NCBI RefSeq assembly: GCF_000317555.1
Contig: NC_019745.1
Location: forward strand, 496,001 to 560,000
DNA length: 64,000 nucleotides
Reading direction: 5' to 3'
Origin: Gloeocapsa sp. PCC 7428
GTDB taxonomy: Bacteria; Cyanobacteriota; Cyanobacteriia; Cyanobacteriales; Chroococcidiopsidaceae
The translations under genes were made by a program, and so were the position numbers. This document shows positions 1 to 8,913 of this stretch, piece by piece. Position 1 is the first letter of the stretch. Each line of letters starts with the position of its first letter. The notes under the pieces were generated by a model. That model worked only from the letters and a program-made list of their open reading frames with translations, searched no databases and was not told the origin of the DNA.

Positions 1-535
1 TAAGTTAATGGTTGACGAACTTGAGCAATCGATTCAACGACCTGTACAATTAGTTCCGTTAGAGGAATTAGCGCAAGTACTAGAGCAAACTCCGGCGGGG
101 ACAGTGGTGACAACTCGATATTTTATTGCACGCGCCGAAGCGATCGCCGCGCCTAAGTCTGTCCGCGTTATTCCTATCGATATTTACGACTATGCCAAAG
201 AAATACAACTCTTGAAAAAACTTCCTAAAGGCACTAACCTGGGCATGGTCAGCTTAAGTTCTGGTATTCTCCGCGCCGCAGAAGTGATTGCCTACAGTCT
301 TCGAGGTGATGAACTCTTAGTGATGAGCGCCCAACTCGGCGATACCTATAAACTCAATGCAATTGTCAAAAGTGCGCAAGTTATCATCAGTTTTGATCAA
401 GCAAGTTTTCCTGCGGTTAAAGCAGCCGTCCAAGCTGCCAGAGAAGACATTATTCGTCCTCCACAACTCATTTGCAGCGAGAATTACATCAGTGAAAAAT
501 CAATTGATTTTCTCAAGCGCGAACTGGGCTTATAG
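1..535 (+). CDS. GntR-family transcriptional regulator, C-terminal part (5' truncated by window edge)
   Basis: The reading frame is open from the first bases of the window (codons AAG TTA precede the first ATG at 8), so the start lies outside and only about 177 C-terminal residues are visible. These match the ligand-sensing half of cyanobacterial GntR-type regulators as I know them, with segments such as AGTVVTTRYFIARAEAIA and a terminal KSIDFLKRELGL. The DNA-binding helix-turn-helix expected at the N-terminus is not in view, so the family call rests on the C-terminal half only. It ends 57 bp before the convergent MarC gene. No substrate can be inferred. Confidence 0.72.
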   Translation, partial: KLMVDELEQSIQRPVQLVPLEELAQVLEQTPAGTVVTTRYFIARAEAIAAPKSVRVIPIDIYDYAKEIQLLKKLPKGTNLGMVSLSSGILRAAEVIAYSLRGDELLVMSAQLGDTYKLNAIVKSAQVIISFDQASFPAVKAAVQAAREDIIRPPQLICSENYISEKSIDFLKRELGL

Positions 536-592
536 TAAGGGTCAGGTGTGTGGTGAATTTTGTATCAGGTTTAACAATTCAAAAGGTTTGTT

Positions 593-1237
593 TTAACGCA
601 ATAAACTGGGGGCTGCTTCTCTTAAGAGCGTAACCGCACCATCGGCGATAAATTGTACGGCGATCGCTAAAATAAAGAACCCAAGGACTCGATTTAACGC
701 TCCCAAACCATTTTTGCCTAATACACCAACTAAAGGTTCTCCCAAAGCGAGGCACAAGTAGATCGTCACTCCCAGCAAGACGATTCCAACCAAGCAACCG
801 ATATCATCAATCCATCCGCTGTTACTTGCCGCAAAACCAATCACAACACCAATCGCGCCAGGACCGCTAATCATCGGAATTGCCATTGGTGTAAAAGAAA
901 TATCGTCTTTATCGATAGCTTCATCGCTTTCTGGTGCGGTGAGTCGTTGACGCGCTGTCACCATTTCCCAAGCCGTATGCGCAATGAGTAAACCGCCAGC
1001 AATCCGTAACACTCCTAGCGAGATCCCAAAAAAGCTGAGTATTTCTCTGCCTGCCAGTAAAAAGGTGCCCAAAACTAAAACAACATTAATTGCTGTCTGA
1101 CGCGCTTGGCGGAGGCGATAGAATTTTGTGGTTGCGCCTGTTAAACCATAAAAAATGGGGATTGCACCGACTGGATTAGTCACGGGAAACAAAGTTAAGA
1201 AAGTTCCCACGACAACGGAGGTTAACTGCTGCCACAT
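593..1237 (-). CDS. MarC family integral membrane protein
   Basis: 214-residue hydrophobic protein with about six membrane segments. The N-terminal FLTLFPVTNPVGAIPIF and the central FTPMAIPMISGPGAIGVV are the two half-repeats typical of MarC/YchE/YhgN proteins, and the length is normal for the family. The family was once linked to multiple antibiotic resistance, but its biochemical function remains unknown. It sits 15 bp downstream of the alpha/beta hydrolase gene on the same strand and may be co-transcribed with it. It converges with the GntR gene on the left. Confidence 0.9.
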   Translation of the reverse strand: MWQQLTSVVVGTFLTLFPVTNPVGAIPIFYGLTGATTKFYRLRQARQTAINVVLVLGTFLLAGREILSFFGISLGVLRIAGGLLIAHTAWEMVTARQRLTAPESDEAIDKDDISFTPMAIPMISGPGAIGVVIGFAASNSGWIDDIGCLVGIVLLGVTIYLCLALGEPLVGVLGKNGLGALNRVLGFFILAIAVQFIADGAVTLLREAAPSLLR

Positions 1238-1252
1238 TCGCTACTCATTCCT

Positions 1253-2176
1253 TCAACCAGCGATTTCGGCTGGCTGCTCGATTTGCAAGAACGCACGTAC
1301 TTTTTGCAAATAAGTTTCTGCATCTTCTAGCATGGGGAAATGAGCCGTGTTAGGAATCATGACATATTCAACTACGGGGTTCAACTCCGCAGCTTGGCGT
1401 CCCATTGCGGCAGGAATAATTTTGTCATATTCTCCAGCGACTAACAGCGTTGGTACTGTAATCCGCGCGAACTCTTGCGGCATGACTTCAGCCGCTTGTT
1501 TACTCACCGAAGTAAAGATTGTGCCTAAAGCTGCCTCATAATCAGCAACAAGAAAATCTTGTAAGAAAGCTTTACGTTCCGCCGCTGGTATCGGACGATG
1601 TAAAAACCGCGCAATAAACATCCGGTCAACAAGAGGTATTTTACTCAACCACTTCGGACGAAACTTGACGACATAGCCACCAAACTTATGAAAGGCAGCA
1701 AAAGCTTTTTCATCGTACTCAAAAATTCCACTACAAGTAAGAATTGCGCGGTGTACTCGTTGTGGGTAGCGATTCAGAAATAAAGTGGCAACCGATGCGC
1801 CCATCGAATGCGCATTAATGTACACTTGCTGAAGTTGCAATTGATCTAATAGCGCTGCCAAGTCGTCTGCGTATTCTTCTAACTCATAGGTTAATTCTTG
1901 CACTGCTGCTGATTTTTCTCGCGGCATTTCTGAGTCGGCAACTGCAATACTTGTCGATGGTAGCGGCGATCTACCGAGAGATCTGCCAAATCCTCGCAGA
2001 TCGTAAAGCAAACAGTCAAAGCTATCTGCCAAAGCGTAAGCTACACTTTGCCAGTACCGCGCCGAACCAGCCCACCCGTGGACAAATACCATCACAGGTT
2101 TAGCTTGGGATTCTGAACTTGGCGTCCGAATCCACTCATAGTAATGTTCTACACCGCGAACATCAATGTAAGGCAT
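1253..2176 (-). CDS. alpha/beta-fold hydrolase
   Basis: 307 residues with a classic alpha/beta hydrolase layout. The oxyanion-hole segment VMVFVHGWAGSARYWQ lies near residue 30, followed by LLYDLRGFGRS. The nucleophile elbow is NAHSMGASVA (Ser in G-x-S-x-G-like context, here HSMGA), an acid residue lies in LLVAGEYDKIIP, and the catalytic His is in NTAHFPML near the C-terminus. No signal peptide, so it is probably cytoplasmic. The substrate is unknown; related enzymes include esterases, haloperoxidase-like and C-C bond hydrolases. It lies between clpX and marC on the same strand. Confidence 0.85.
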   Translation of the reverse strand: MPYIDVRGVEHYYEWIRTPSSESQAKPVMVFVHGWAGSARYWQSVAYALADSFDCLLYDLRGFGRSLGRSPLPSTSIAVADSEMPREKSAAVQELTYELEEYADDLAALLDQLQLQQVYINAHSMGASVATLFLNRYPQRVHRAILTCSGIFEYDEKAFAAFHKFGGYVVKFRPKWLSKIPLVDRMFIARFLHRPIPAAERKAFLQDFLVADYEAALGTIFTSVSKQAAEVMPQEFARITVPTLLVAGEYDKIIPAAMGRQAAELNPVVEYVMIPNTAHFPMLEDAETYLQKVRAFLQIEQPAEIAG

Positions 2177-2299
2177 TTTTCTCAGACTTTGGCAAAAAGA
2201 GATGTTATGTATTTGAAGTACAGCTAAAGGTATAGAAATATTCCTTTACTTTTAACCTACGACTGATTGGCAACTTTTGCAAAATGTCTGATGGGGTAG

Positions 2300-3640
2300 C
2301 TACGCTGATTCTGGCTTAGGTAAGGATGAAGGATGCACTAATAATTCTGCTGTCGAGCGTTTTTCTACCATTTCAGGTGTAACAGTACAGCGTGTGACAT
2401 CTTTGCGCGAAGGCAACTCGTACATCACATCTAGCATTAATTCTTCAACGATACCGCGTAATGCTCTTGCACCAGTTTTACGGCGATAGGCTTCTTGCGC
2501 GATCGCCCGTAATGCATCAGGTTTAAACTCAAGTTGCACATTGTCCATCTTGAGTAATTTTTGATACTGCTTCACCAATGCACTGCGCGGCTGCGTCAAA
2601 ATCGCCATCAAGGCTTCTTCGTCGAGCGGGTCAAGTACTGCTACTACTGGTACCCTACCAATAAACTCAGGAATCATCCCAAATTTCACGAGGTCATCTG
2701 GTTCTAAGTGCCTGAGAACGTCTGCTGTGCGCTGATCGCGTGACGAACTTTCTCCTGGTTGAATGAAACCCATCGATTTTTTGCCAGTCCGCTGTTCGAC
2801 GACTTTTTCCAAACCGACAAACGCGCCACCGCAAATAAATAAAATATTGCTCGTATCGATTTGAATACAGTCTTGATAGGGATGCTTGCGTCCTCCTTGT
2901 GGCGGTACATTGGCTAGAGTTCCTTCTAGCATTTTCAGTAACGCTTGTTGCACTCCCTCACCAGAGACATCGCGTGTAATCGAAGGATTTTCACTTTTGC
3001 GCGCGATTTTATCAATCTCATCGATGTAGATAATGCCGCGCTGCGCTTCTTCTACATCCAAGTCCGCAACTTGCAATAGTCGCAGCAAAATATTTTCAAC
3101 GTCTTCGCCAACATATCCTGCTTCGGTTAGCGTTGTCGCATCAGCTACTGCAAAAGGCACATCTAATATCTTTGCTAAAGTTTGTGCCAACAGCGTTTTG
3201 CCGCAACCGGTAGGACCAATTAAGAGAATATTTGATTTTTGAAGTTCTACTGCCTCTTCTGACGATGCCTTACCACTATTTTTGGCTTGTACTAAACTTA
3301 ACCGTTTGTAGTGGTTATAAACAGCAACCGACAGCACTTTTTTTGCCTCATCTTGACCAATAACATGATCGTCAAGATGTTTTTTGATCTCGCGTGGCTT
3401 AGGCATTTGGCTAAATGAGAAATTACTCGCACGCGATCGCCGCTTTGGTGGGGCTTCGACTCGATTTGGTGGCTGTGGGGCAGTTTCCTTCGAGTCGAGC
3501 AATTCCTCATCTAATATTTCGTTACATAAGTCAACACATTCGTCACAGATGTAGACTCCCGGTCCAGCAATTAGCTTGCGCACCTGCTCTTGTGATTTGC
3601 CGCAGAATGAACATTTTAAATGGGAGTCGTACTTTGACAT
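2300..3640 (-). CDS. clpX: ATP-dependent Clp protease ATP-binding subunit ClpX
   Basis: Hexameric AAA+ unfoldase that recognises tagged substrates and threads them into ClpP. 446 residues, normal length. The N-terminal zinc-binding domain has CxxC pairs at 10/13 and 32/35. Walker A GPTGCGKT is at about 142-149, Walker B IIYIDE at about 203-208, and the sensor-2 segment [10 protein letters not shown] lies near the C-terminus. It begins 9 bp downstream of clpP and is clearly in one operon with it; tig lies upstream on the same strand, the usual tig-clpP-clpX order of many bacteria. Confidence 0.98.
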   Translation of the reverse strand: MSKYDSHLKCSFCGKSQEQVRKLIAGPGVYICDECVDLCNEILDEELLDSKETAPQPPNRVEAPPKRRSRASNFSFSQMPKPREIKKHLDDHVIGQDEAKKVLSVAVYNHYKRLSLVQAKNSGKASSEEAVELQKSNILLIGPTGCGKTLLAQTLAKILDVPFAVADATTLTEAGYVGEDVENILLRLLQVADLDVEEAQRGIIYIDEIDKIARKSENPSITRDVSGEGVQQALLKMLEGTLANVPPQGGRKHPYQDCIQIDTSNILFICGGAFVGLEKVVEQRTGKKSMGFIQPGESSSRDQRTADVLRHLEPDDLVKFGMIPEFIGRVPVVAVLDPLDEEALMAILTQPRSALVKQYQKLLKMDNVQLEFKPDALRAIAQEAYRRKTGARALRGIVEELMLDVMYELPSRKDVTRCTVTPEMVEKRSTAELLVHPSSLPKPESA

Positions 3641-3649
3641 ACCTGCCTC

Positions 3650-4381
3650 TTAATTTACTGTGCTTACTGGTTCGTTGGCTTTGGGGAGATTTTGTTTAGA
3701 GATCACTTGGTCGATCAAACCATAGTTCTTAGCCTCTTCCGCGGACATGAAAAAGTCTCTTTCAGTATCAGCTTCAATTCGCTCTAGAGGTTTACCGGTG
3801 TGATACGCCAAGATTTCATTAAGCTTGCGCTTGAGGTAGAGGATCTCTTTAGCTTGAATTTCAATATCTACTGCTTGCCCTTGAGCGCCACCGAGTGGTT
3901 GGTGAATCATGATCCGCGAATTGGGTAGTGACATCCGCTTGCCATGTGCCCCTGCTGCTAAGAGGAAAGCACCCATACTTGCAGCTAGCCCAAAGCAGAT
4001 CGTAGCAACATCACAGCGAATTTGTTGCATTGTGTCATAAATTGCCATACCTGCTGTTACAGATCCCCCTGGTGAATTGATATAGAGTTGAATATCTTTT
4101 TCAGGGTCTTCTGCGTCTAAGAATAGCAATTGTGCAACAATTGAGTCGGCTACAGTGTCATCTACCTGAGTTCCCAAAAAGATAATTCGCTCTCTGAGTA
4201 ATCGCGAGTAGATGTCAAATGCCCGCTCTCCCATACCCGATTGCTCTACAACCATGGGGACAATGTTGCTGGCACCAAGCGAGTTGATTTCTAAGGAGTG
4301 TGAACTAGTTATCGGGTGATTTGAAGTTTGAGATACGAGCATATCACAGTGTCTCAGAATGATACTGAATGTGTCGTGCAT
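3650..4381 (-). CDS. clpP: ATP-dependent Clp protease proteolytic subunit ClpP
   Basis: Serine peptidase that forms the tetradecameric proteolytic chamber serving ClpX. All triad residues are present in the 243-residue frame: Ser135 in GLAASMGAF, His160 in IMIHQPLGG and Asp209 in ADTERDFF, with spacings (25 and 49) equal to those of E. coli ClpP. The start is uncertain. An in-frame ATG at 4342 (protein beginning [10 protein letters not shown]) or a still later Met before [13 protein letters not shown] would give lengths nearer the family norm, and no strong ribosome site decides. Cyanobacteria carry several ClpP/ClpR paralogues; pairing with clpX suggests the ClpX-dedicated ClpP paralogue. 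Confidence 0.96.
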   Translation of the reverse strand: MHDTFSIILRHCDMLVSQTSNHPITSSHSLEINSLGASNIVPMVVEQSGMGERAFDIYSRLLRERIIFLGTQVDDTVADSIVAQLLFLDAEDPEKDIQLYINSPGGSVTAGMAIYDTMQQIRCDVATICFGLAASMGAFLLAAGAHGKRMSLPNSRIMIHQPLGGAQGQAVDIEIQAKEILYLKRKLNEILAYHTGKPLERIEADTERDFFMSAEEAKNYGLIDQVISKQNLPKANEPVSTVN

Positions 4382-4460
4382 TTAAACTCTTTACAGCGCT
4401 TTGCAGTTTATGTTATTCAATGCACCACCTGTGAACTATTATGCCTTATTCATTAAAGAA

Positions 4461-4522
4461 TCAACTTTGAGATATCTTCATAAGTTGAAGAAACAATATA
4501 CTTCGATAAAGTACATTGTTTC
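4461..4522. promoter_or_regulatory. two adjacent hairpins in the tig-clpP spacer
   Basis: The 280-bp tig-clpP spacer holds two inverted repeats in tandem. First, TCAACTT (4461-4467) pairs with AAGTTGA (4482-4488). Second, the 14-bp arms GAAACAATATACTT (4490-4503) and AAGTACATTGTTTC (4509-4522) pair with one mismatch and a 5-nt loop. Neither strand has a T-run after the stem, so this does not look like a standard intrinsic terminator. It could be an mRNA processing or attenuation element that tunes clpPX relative to tig. The role is inferred only. Confidence 0.45.
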
Positions 4523-4661
4523 TCTGTTTCAAAGATAGCAGCAACAGCGTCTTTGCGCGTGTAGCTTAGGCAAGATATTTCTCGCTGGGCAGATTTATCG
4601 TATGACTCAACCTCTACTGCCGTTTCAGTATTCAGTAAAGTTCAGTCATCTCAACGAACGC

Positions 4662-6083
4662 TCACGATGCCTCAATTTCCTCAGTCGGGGCTGGGCGATC
4701 GCTCGTATCGACGTCAGTAGTTGCTTCTAAGGGTTCATCTTCAGTTGACGATTCAGAAGTACTTAACGAGCCTTCAGGTAGTAATTCCACTGTATTGTGT
4801 TCTTCTAGCCAGCTCGTAATTTTTTCTTTTAGAAGGTCTTCTTCTACAACTTCACGCAATCGGTTAACGTCGATATCTTCATTTGAGTACTGCGTTAAAA
4901 TTTCTTTTGCTTTTGCTTCCACTTCAGATTTCTCAACTTTTATCGACTCGCGTCGAGCTATTTCCTGAAGTGCCAGCGCGCTTCTGAGTCGTTCAATTGC
5001 TTCTGGGCGAGAGTTTTCTCTTAACTTAGCAACACTCTCTTGCGTAAACAATTTTTTAACATCAATTCCTTGCTGACTCAACTGCACAGCCGCTTGTGTC
5101 AGCATGGCATTGACTTCTTGTTCAATGAGCGTTTCTGGTAAGTCTACTTCCAGATGTTTAACTAGCTCATCTACTAGCGCCTTTTCCTTGTTTGCTTTCG
5201 TTTGTCGCTCGGCTTCTTCTCTAAAGCGCTCCTCTAAAGAATTGCGTAATTCTTCCAGAGTTTCAAACTCGCTCACTTCTTGCGCAAAATCATCATCAAG
5301 CTCTGGCAGTTCTTTTTCTTTAAGCTCTTTTAATGTCACAGTGAAAACTGCTGCACGTCCGGCGACCTCTGGCTGAGGGTAGTCTTCAGGAAACTGTGCC
5401 GAAACTTCTTTGGTTTCGCCTGGCTGCATTCCGACAATGCCATCGATAAACCCAGGGATAAAGCGTTCTTGTTGAAGTTCCAATTGAAAGTCGTCAGCTG
5501 ATGCACCAGCGATTTCTTGCGGTTCTTCTTCGCCTTCTTGAGCTAAATAGCCTTTGAAGTCAACTATCGCGACGTCTCCTAGCTGCGCGGCTCGTCCTTC
5601 TACAGGAATTAAAGTCGCCATTTCACTTTGTTGTTCGGCAATAAGCTTATCGACTTTTTCGGAGTTGTATTTGACTTCCTCGGCTTTTACTTGTAAGCCA
5701 GTGTACTGCGTCAGGTTGACTTCGGGTTGAACATCAACCGCCGCCAAAAAGTGCAAAGCTTTTCCAGGTTCGTATTGAGCGATCAATTCTTCAAACGACG
5801 AGCGTAGTTGTGGTTGACCGATCGCTTGTATAGCTTCTTGCTTGATCGCTTCTGTAATTCCAGCTTGGATGAGTTCCTCTAGGGCTGCTGCTTTAACTTG
5901 CACCGCACCTAGACGTTGCAGTAGGATTTGGCGCGGTACTTTACCTTTGCGAAACCCAGGAACATTCATGGTGCGCGTAAGTTTCTGAATAACCTGGTCA
6001 TAGGTCTGTTGCGACTTTTCGGCAGGAATTTCTATATCCAAACCAATTTGACTAGCGGGAAGTTTTTCCTGGGTGACTTTCAT
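4662..6083 (-). CDS. tig: trigger factor, ribosome-associated peptidyl-prolyl isomerase/chaperone
   Basis: 473 residues in the standard three-part layout. An N-terminal ribosome-docking domain carries the signature GFRKGKVP at 43-50. A FKBP-type PPIase domain spans about residues 160-250 (VAIVDFKGYLA, FIPGFIDGIVGMQPGE). The C-terminal helical arm is rich in Glu/Lys. The acidic Ser/Thr/Glu tail after about residue 435 is longer than in E. coli, as is common in cyanobacteria. It acts at the ribosome exit tunnel on nascent chains. It is first in the tig-clpP-clpX cluster and divergent from asd. Confidence 0.97.
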   Translation of the reverse strand: MKVTQEKLPASQIGLDIEIPAEKSQQTYDQVIQKLTRTMNVPGFRKGKVPRQILLQRLGAVQVKAAALEELIQAGITEAIKQEAIQAIGQPQLRSSFEELIAQYEPGKALHFLAAVDVQPEVNLTQYTGLQVKAEEVKYNSEKVDKLIAEQQSEMATLIPVEGRAAQLGDVAIVDFKGYLAQEGEEEPQEIAGASADDFQLELQQERFIPGFIDGIVGMQPGETKEVSAQFPEDYPQPEVAGRAAVFTVTLKELKEKELPELDDDFAQEVSEFETLEELRNSLEERFREEAERQTKANKEKALVDELVKHLEVDLPETLIEQEVNAMLTQAAVQLSQQGIDVKKLFTQESVAKLRENSRPEAIERLRSALALQEIARRESIKVEKSEVEAKAKEILTQYSNEDIDVNRLREVVEEDLLKEKITSWLEEHNTVELLPEGSLSTSESSTEDEPLEATTDVDTSDRPAPTEEIEAS

Positions 6084-6758
6084 GTTGCGCTTGTATTTCC
6101 GAACAATTTTGACTACTCAAGCAATACTTAATCAATGGCTACTCGTTATTAGCACCTGAGCATTAAACCATTCTATCTTTAAGCTTAGTGTCTGCTAAGG
6201 AGTATCTGCACAGAATCTATAGGAAGCTACATTACTCTTTATATCAACGAAAGAGCATTTTAATTCGCCGCTTGGATGGCAACGCGATGTAGAGCAGTTG
6301 TAGGCTTGGGTTAAAGTAGCAGGCGGCAGCTATCCTACACGTTTTAACTATAAAGTTATGCTGATATACGCTACATGCAAGCTTGTTAACGACGCGCTTG
6401 TGCATAAACCACTAAAACTATTCGATTACCTAGATGTTTGATGGTCGATGCGTTGATATTTTATACCCTATTATTAGCCGCCTCTGGGAGTAGGATACTT
6501 GTTATTATTGCGAACCTGCACAAATATAGAGTTATTATCTAGATTGTTAAAATTAGTTTAAGATAGAAAGGTATGCTATCTACTGCTGACTAGCTTAAAA
6601 ATAATTAAAAATTGTCTACATATAGTAATTTTTTATTGTTAGTTGGGAAAACTAATATCTCCCATAAAAACTGATAAAGTATAAACCTGAAATTAGAAAA
6701 AGTGTATAGCACTCTTTATAAAGATAAGTTAATTAAATAAGCCGGTTAAGGAGGACAT
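6084..6758. other. 675-bp divergent intergenic region between tig and asd
   Basis: No open frame with coding character, tRNA or recognisable RNA family was found on either strand. The right half is very A+T-rich and has TATA-like hexamers upstream of asd (for example the stretch around 6711-6716), so promoters for both divergent operons probably lie here. The length is generous for a simple divergent promoter. No perfect repeat of note was seen. Confidence 0.5.
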
Positions 6759-7823
6759 TTGTCAAAATCATATCGTGTTGCTATTTTAGGCGCGACAGGC
6801 GCTGTTGGTGCAGAGCTACTAGATTTACTAGCTAGTAGAAACTTTCCCATCGCTAGCTTAAAACTCTTAGCATCTCCTCGAAGTGCAGGTAAGAGTTTGC
6901 CGTTTCAAGGAGAAAACATTGTTGTAGAAGCCGTCAGCGATCGCGCATTTGATAACTTAGACATCGTTTTGGCATCAGCAGGCGGTTCTACTTCCAAAGC
7001 ATGGGCAGCAAAAGCTGTTGCGGCGGGTGCGGTTGTGATTGATAATTCCAGCGCTTTTCGTATGGAACCACACGTTCCCTTAGTCGTTCCCGAAGTCAAT
7101 CCCCAAGCTGCTGCTCGTCATCAAGGAATCATTGCTAATCCCAACTGTACGACGATTCTCATGACTGTCGCAGTTTGGCCATTACACCAAGTCAAGCGCG
7201 TACAGCGCATTGTCGCAGCCACTTATCAATCTGCCAGTGGTGCTGGGGCTAGAGCAATGGAAGAAGTAAAAATCCAAGCGCAGGCGATTTTAAATGGAGA
7301 AACACCAGTCGCTGAGATTTTGCCTTATCCGTTGGCGTTTAACTTGTTCCCGCACAATTCTCCGCTTAATGACTTGGGATACTGCGAGGAAGAAATGAAA
7401 ATGGTCAACGAAACTCGCAAGATTTTTAATGACCAAAACATTCGAGTCACAGCAACTTGTGTTCGGGTTCCCGTCTTACGCGCGCACTCAGAAGCAATAA
7501 ACTTAGAATTTGAGACACCGATGAGTGTCCAAGAAGCAAAAGAAATTCTGCAAAATGCTCCAGGAGTGCAAATTGTCGAAGACTGGCAAGCCAACCATTT
7601 CCCCATGCCAATTGAGGCGACAGGTCGCGATCCCGTTCTGGTTGGGCGTATTCGCCAAGATATTTCGCATCCACACGGCTTAGAAATATGGCTTTGTGGC
7701 GACCAAATCCGCAAAGGCGCAGCGTTAAATGCGGTACAGATTGCCGAACTGTTGATCGAAAAAAACTGGTTACAACCAGCGACGTCTGAAAATCAACTAT
7801 CAGCAACAAGTAATCGTGGGTAA
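6759..7823 (+). CDS. asd: aspartate-semialdehyde dehydrogenase
   Basis: Reduces aspartyl phosphate to aspartate semialdehyde with NADPH, the branch point to lysine/diaminopimelate, threonine and methionine. 354 residues. The nucleotide-binding loop GATGAVG is at 11-17, the catalytic Cys130 is in ANPNCTT, and a substrate-binding segment RVPVLRAHSEAI lies near 240. The start is TTG at 6759, supported by a strong Shine-Dalgarno AAGGAGGA ending 3-4 bases upstream. dapA follows 48 bp downstream, so the first two steps toward lysine and peptidoglycan are adjacent. Confidence 0.97.
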   Translation: MSKSYRVAILGATGAVGAELLDLLASRNFPIASLKLLASPRSAGKSLPFQGENIVVEAVSDRAFDNLDIVLASAGGSTSKAWAAKAVAAGAVVIDNSSAFRMEPHVPLVVPEVNPQAAARHQGIIANPNCTTILMTVAVWPLHQVKRVQRIVAATYQSASGAGARAMEEVKIQAQAILNGETPVAEILPYPLAFNLFPHNSPLNDLGYCEEEMKMVNETRKIFNDQNIRVTATCVRVPVLRAHSEAINLEFETPMSVQEAKEILQNAPGVQIVEDWQANHFPMPIEATGRDPVLVGRIRQDISHPHGLEIWLCGDQIRKGAALNAVQIAELLIEKNWLQPATSENQLSATSNRG

Positions 7824-7871
7824 TAGTTAATAATACATAGGTGCTAACCGCTACGAATGAGGAGTTGAAGG

Positions 7872-8756
7872 GTGATAGATTTTGGACGAGTTGCAACCGC
7901 GATGATTACGCCATTTAAAAAAGATGGCAGCGTCAATTATGCTGTAGCGGAGCAACTAGCAGTGTATCTGGCTGAAAACGGGACAGATACGATAGTCGTC
8001 TGTGGGACAACTGGTGAATCACCCACACTTTCTTGGGATGAAGAGTACGAGTTATTTCAAGTCATCCTCAAAGCCGTAGCGGGAAAAGCTTTGGTAATGG
8101 CAGGAACAGGGTCGAATTCGACAAAAGAAGCGATCGCAGCAACACAAAAAGCCGCTAAAATAGGAGTACATGGATCTTTACAAATTGTTCCTTACTACAA
8201 TAAGCCGCCCCAAGCTGGTATCTATCAACACTTTAAGGCGATCGCCCAAGCTTGTCCTGAGATACCAATTATTTTGTATAACGTGCCCGGGCGAACTGGC
8301 ATCAATGTCCATCCTGATACAGTAGCGCGGTTGGCGGAGATAGAAAACATAGTAGGGATCAAAGAATCAAGTGGTAATCTTGACCAAGCGAGTGAAATTC
8401 GGCGGATAACTCCCAGTGAATTCAAACTATACTCAGGTGATGATTCCTTGACATTACCGTTATTATCAATTGGTGGTAGCGGTGTAGTGAGTGTTGCAAG
8501 TCATTTGGTAGGCACGCAGCTACAAAGTATGGTTCAAGCTTTTACATCAGGGCAAATTCAAAAAGCAACTCAAATTCATTTGAAACTTTTTCCACTATTC
8601 AAAGCTCTATTTACGACAACTAATCCAATTCCTATAAAAGCAGCGCTCAGACTCCAAGGATGGGAAGTTGGTTCAACACGCTTACCGCTTTATGAAGAAG
8701 TGGATGAAGTTAGTCAAAAACTCAAAACGATACTTATAGAAACCGGTATTTTGTGA
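7872..8756 (+). CDS. dapA: 4-hydroxy-tetrahydrodipicolinate synthase
   Basis: Condenses pyruvate with aspartate semialdehyde, the product of the gene just upstream. 294 residues with the TIM-barrel family hallmarks: [11 protein letters not shown] near 44-54, Tyr136 in LYNVPGRTG, and Schiff-base Lys164 in GIKESSG. The start is GTG at 7872 with a GGAG-type ribosome site about 6 bases upstream. It is co-directional with asd and rnj. A terminator-like hairpin follows before rnj. Confidence 0.97.
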   Translation: MIDFGRVATAMITPFKKDGSVNYAVAEQLAVYLAENGTDTIVVCGTTGESPTLSWDEEYELFQVILKAVAGKALVMAGTGSNSTKEAIAATQKAAKIGVHGSLQIVPYYNKPPQAGIYQHFKAIAQACPEIPIILYNVPGRTGINVHPDTVARLAEIENIVGIKESSGNLDQASEIRRITPSEFKLYSGDDSLTLPLLSIGGSGVVSVASHLVGTQLQSMVQAFTSGQIQKATQIHLKLFPLFKALFTTTNPIPIKAALRLQGWEVGSTRLPLYEEVDEVSQKLKTILIETGIL

Positions 8757-8808
8757 TTTCATCTTTGAAAACTAAATAAAATTTGAGTTCGATAAAAATA
8801 TATTGGCA

Positions 8809-8848
8809 CCTAGAAAATACAATTTCATTGTGTTTTCTAAGGTTTTAT
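8809..8848 (+). terminator. hairpin plus T-rich tail between dapA and rnj
   Basis: CCTAGAAAATACAAT (8809-8823) pairs with ATTGTGTTTTCTAAGG (8827-8842) across a TTC loop. The stem is about 15 bp with one bulge and one G-T pair, followed directly by TTTTATT. The shape is that of an intrinsic terminator on the plus strand, 53 bp after the dapA stop, so rnj may have its own promoter or depend on read-through. Confidence 0.7.
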
Positions 8849-8913
8849 TAAAACTTAAATAGCAGAAATCTCATTGCTTTTTTAGGAAAAACTCACACGT
8901 AAAATTGGAAAAT

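Noticed and set aside
5104-5376. 90-codon plus-strand frame opposite tig
   Set aside because: Ser/Thr-rich shadow of Glu/Lys codons of trigger factor; no independent support.
6084-6758. Possible tRNA or structured RNA in the tig-asd spacer
   Set aside because: No T-loop GGTTCRANNCC motif, no cloverleaf and no terminator found.
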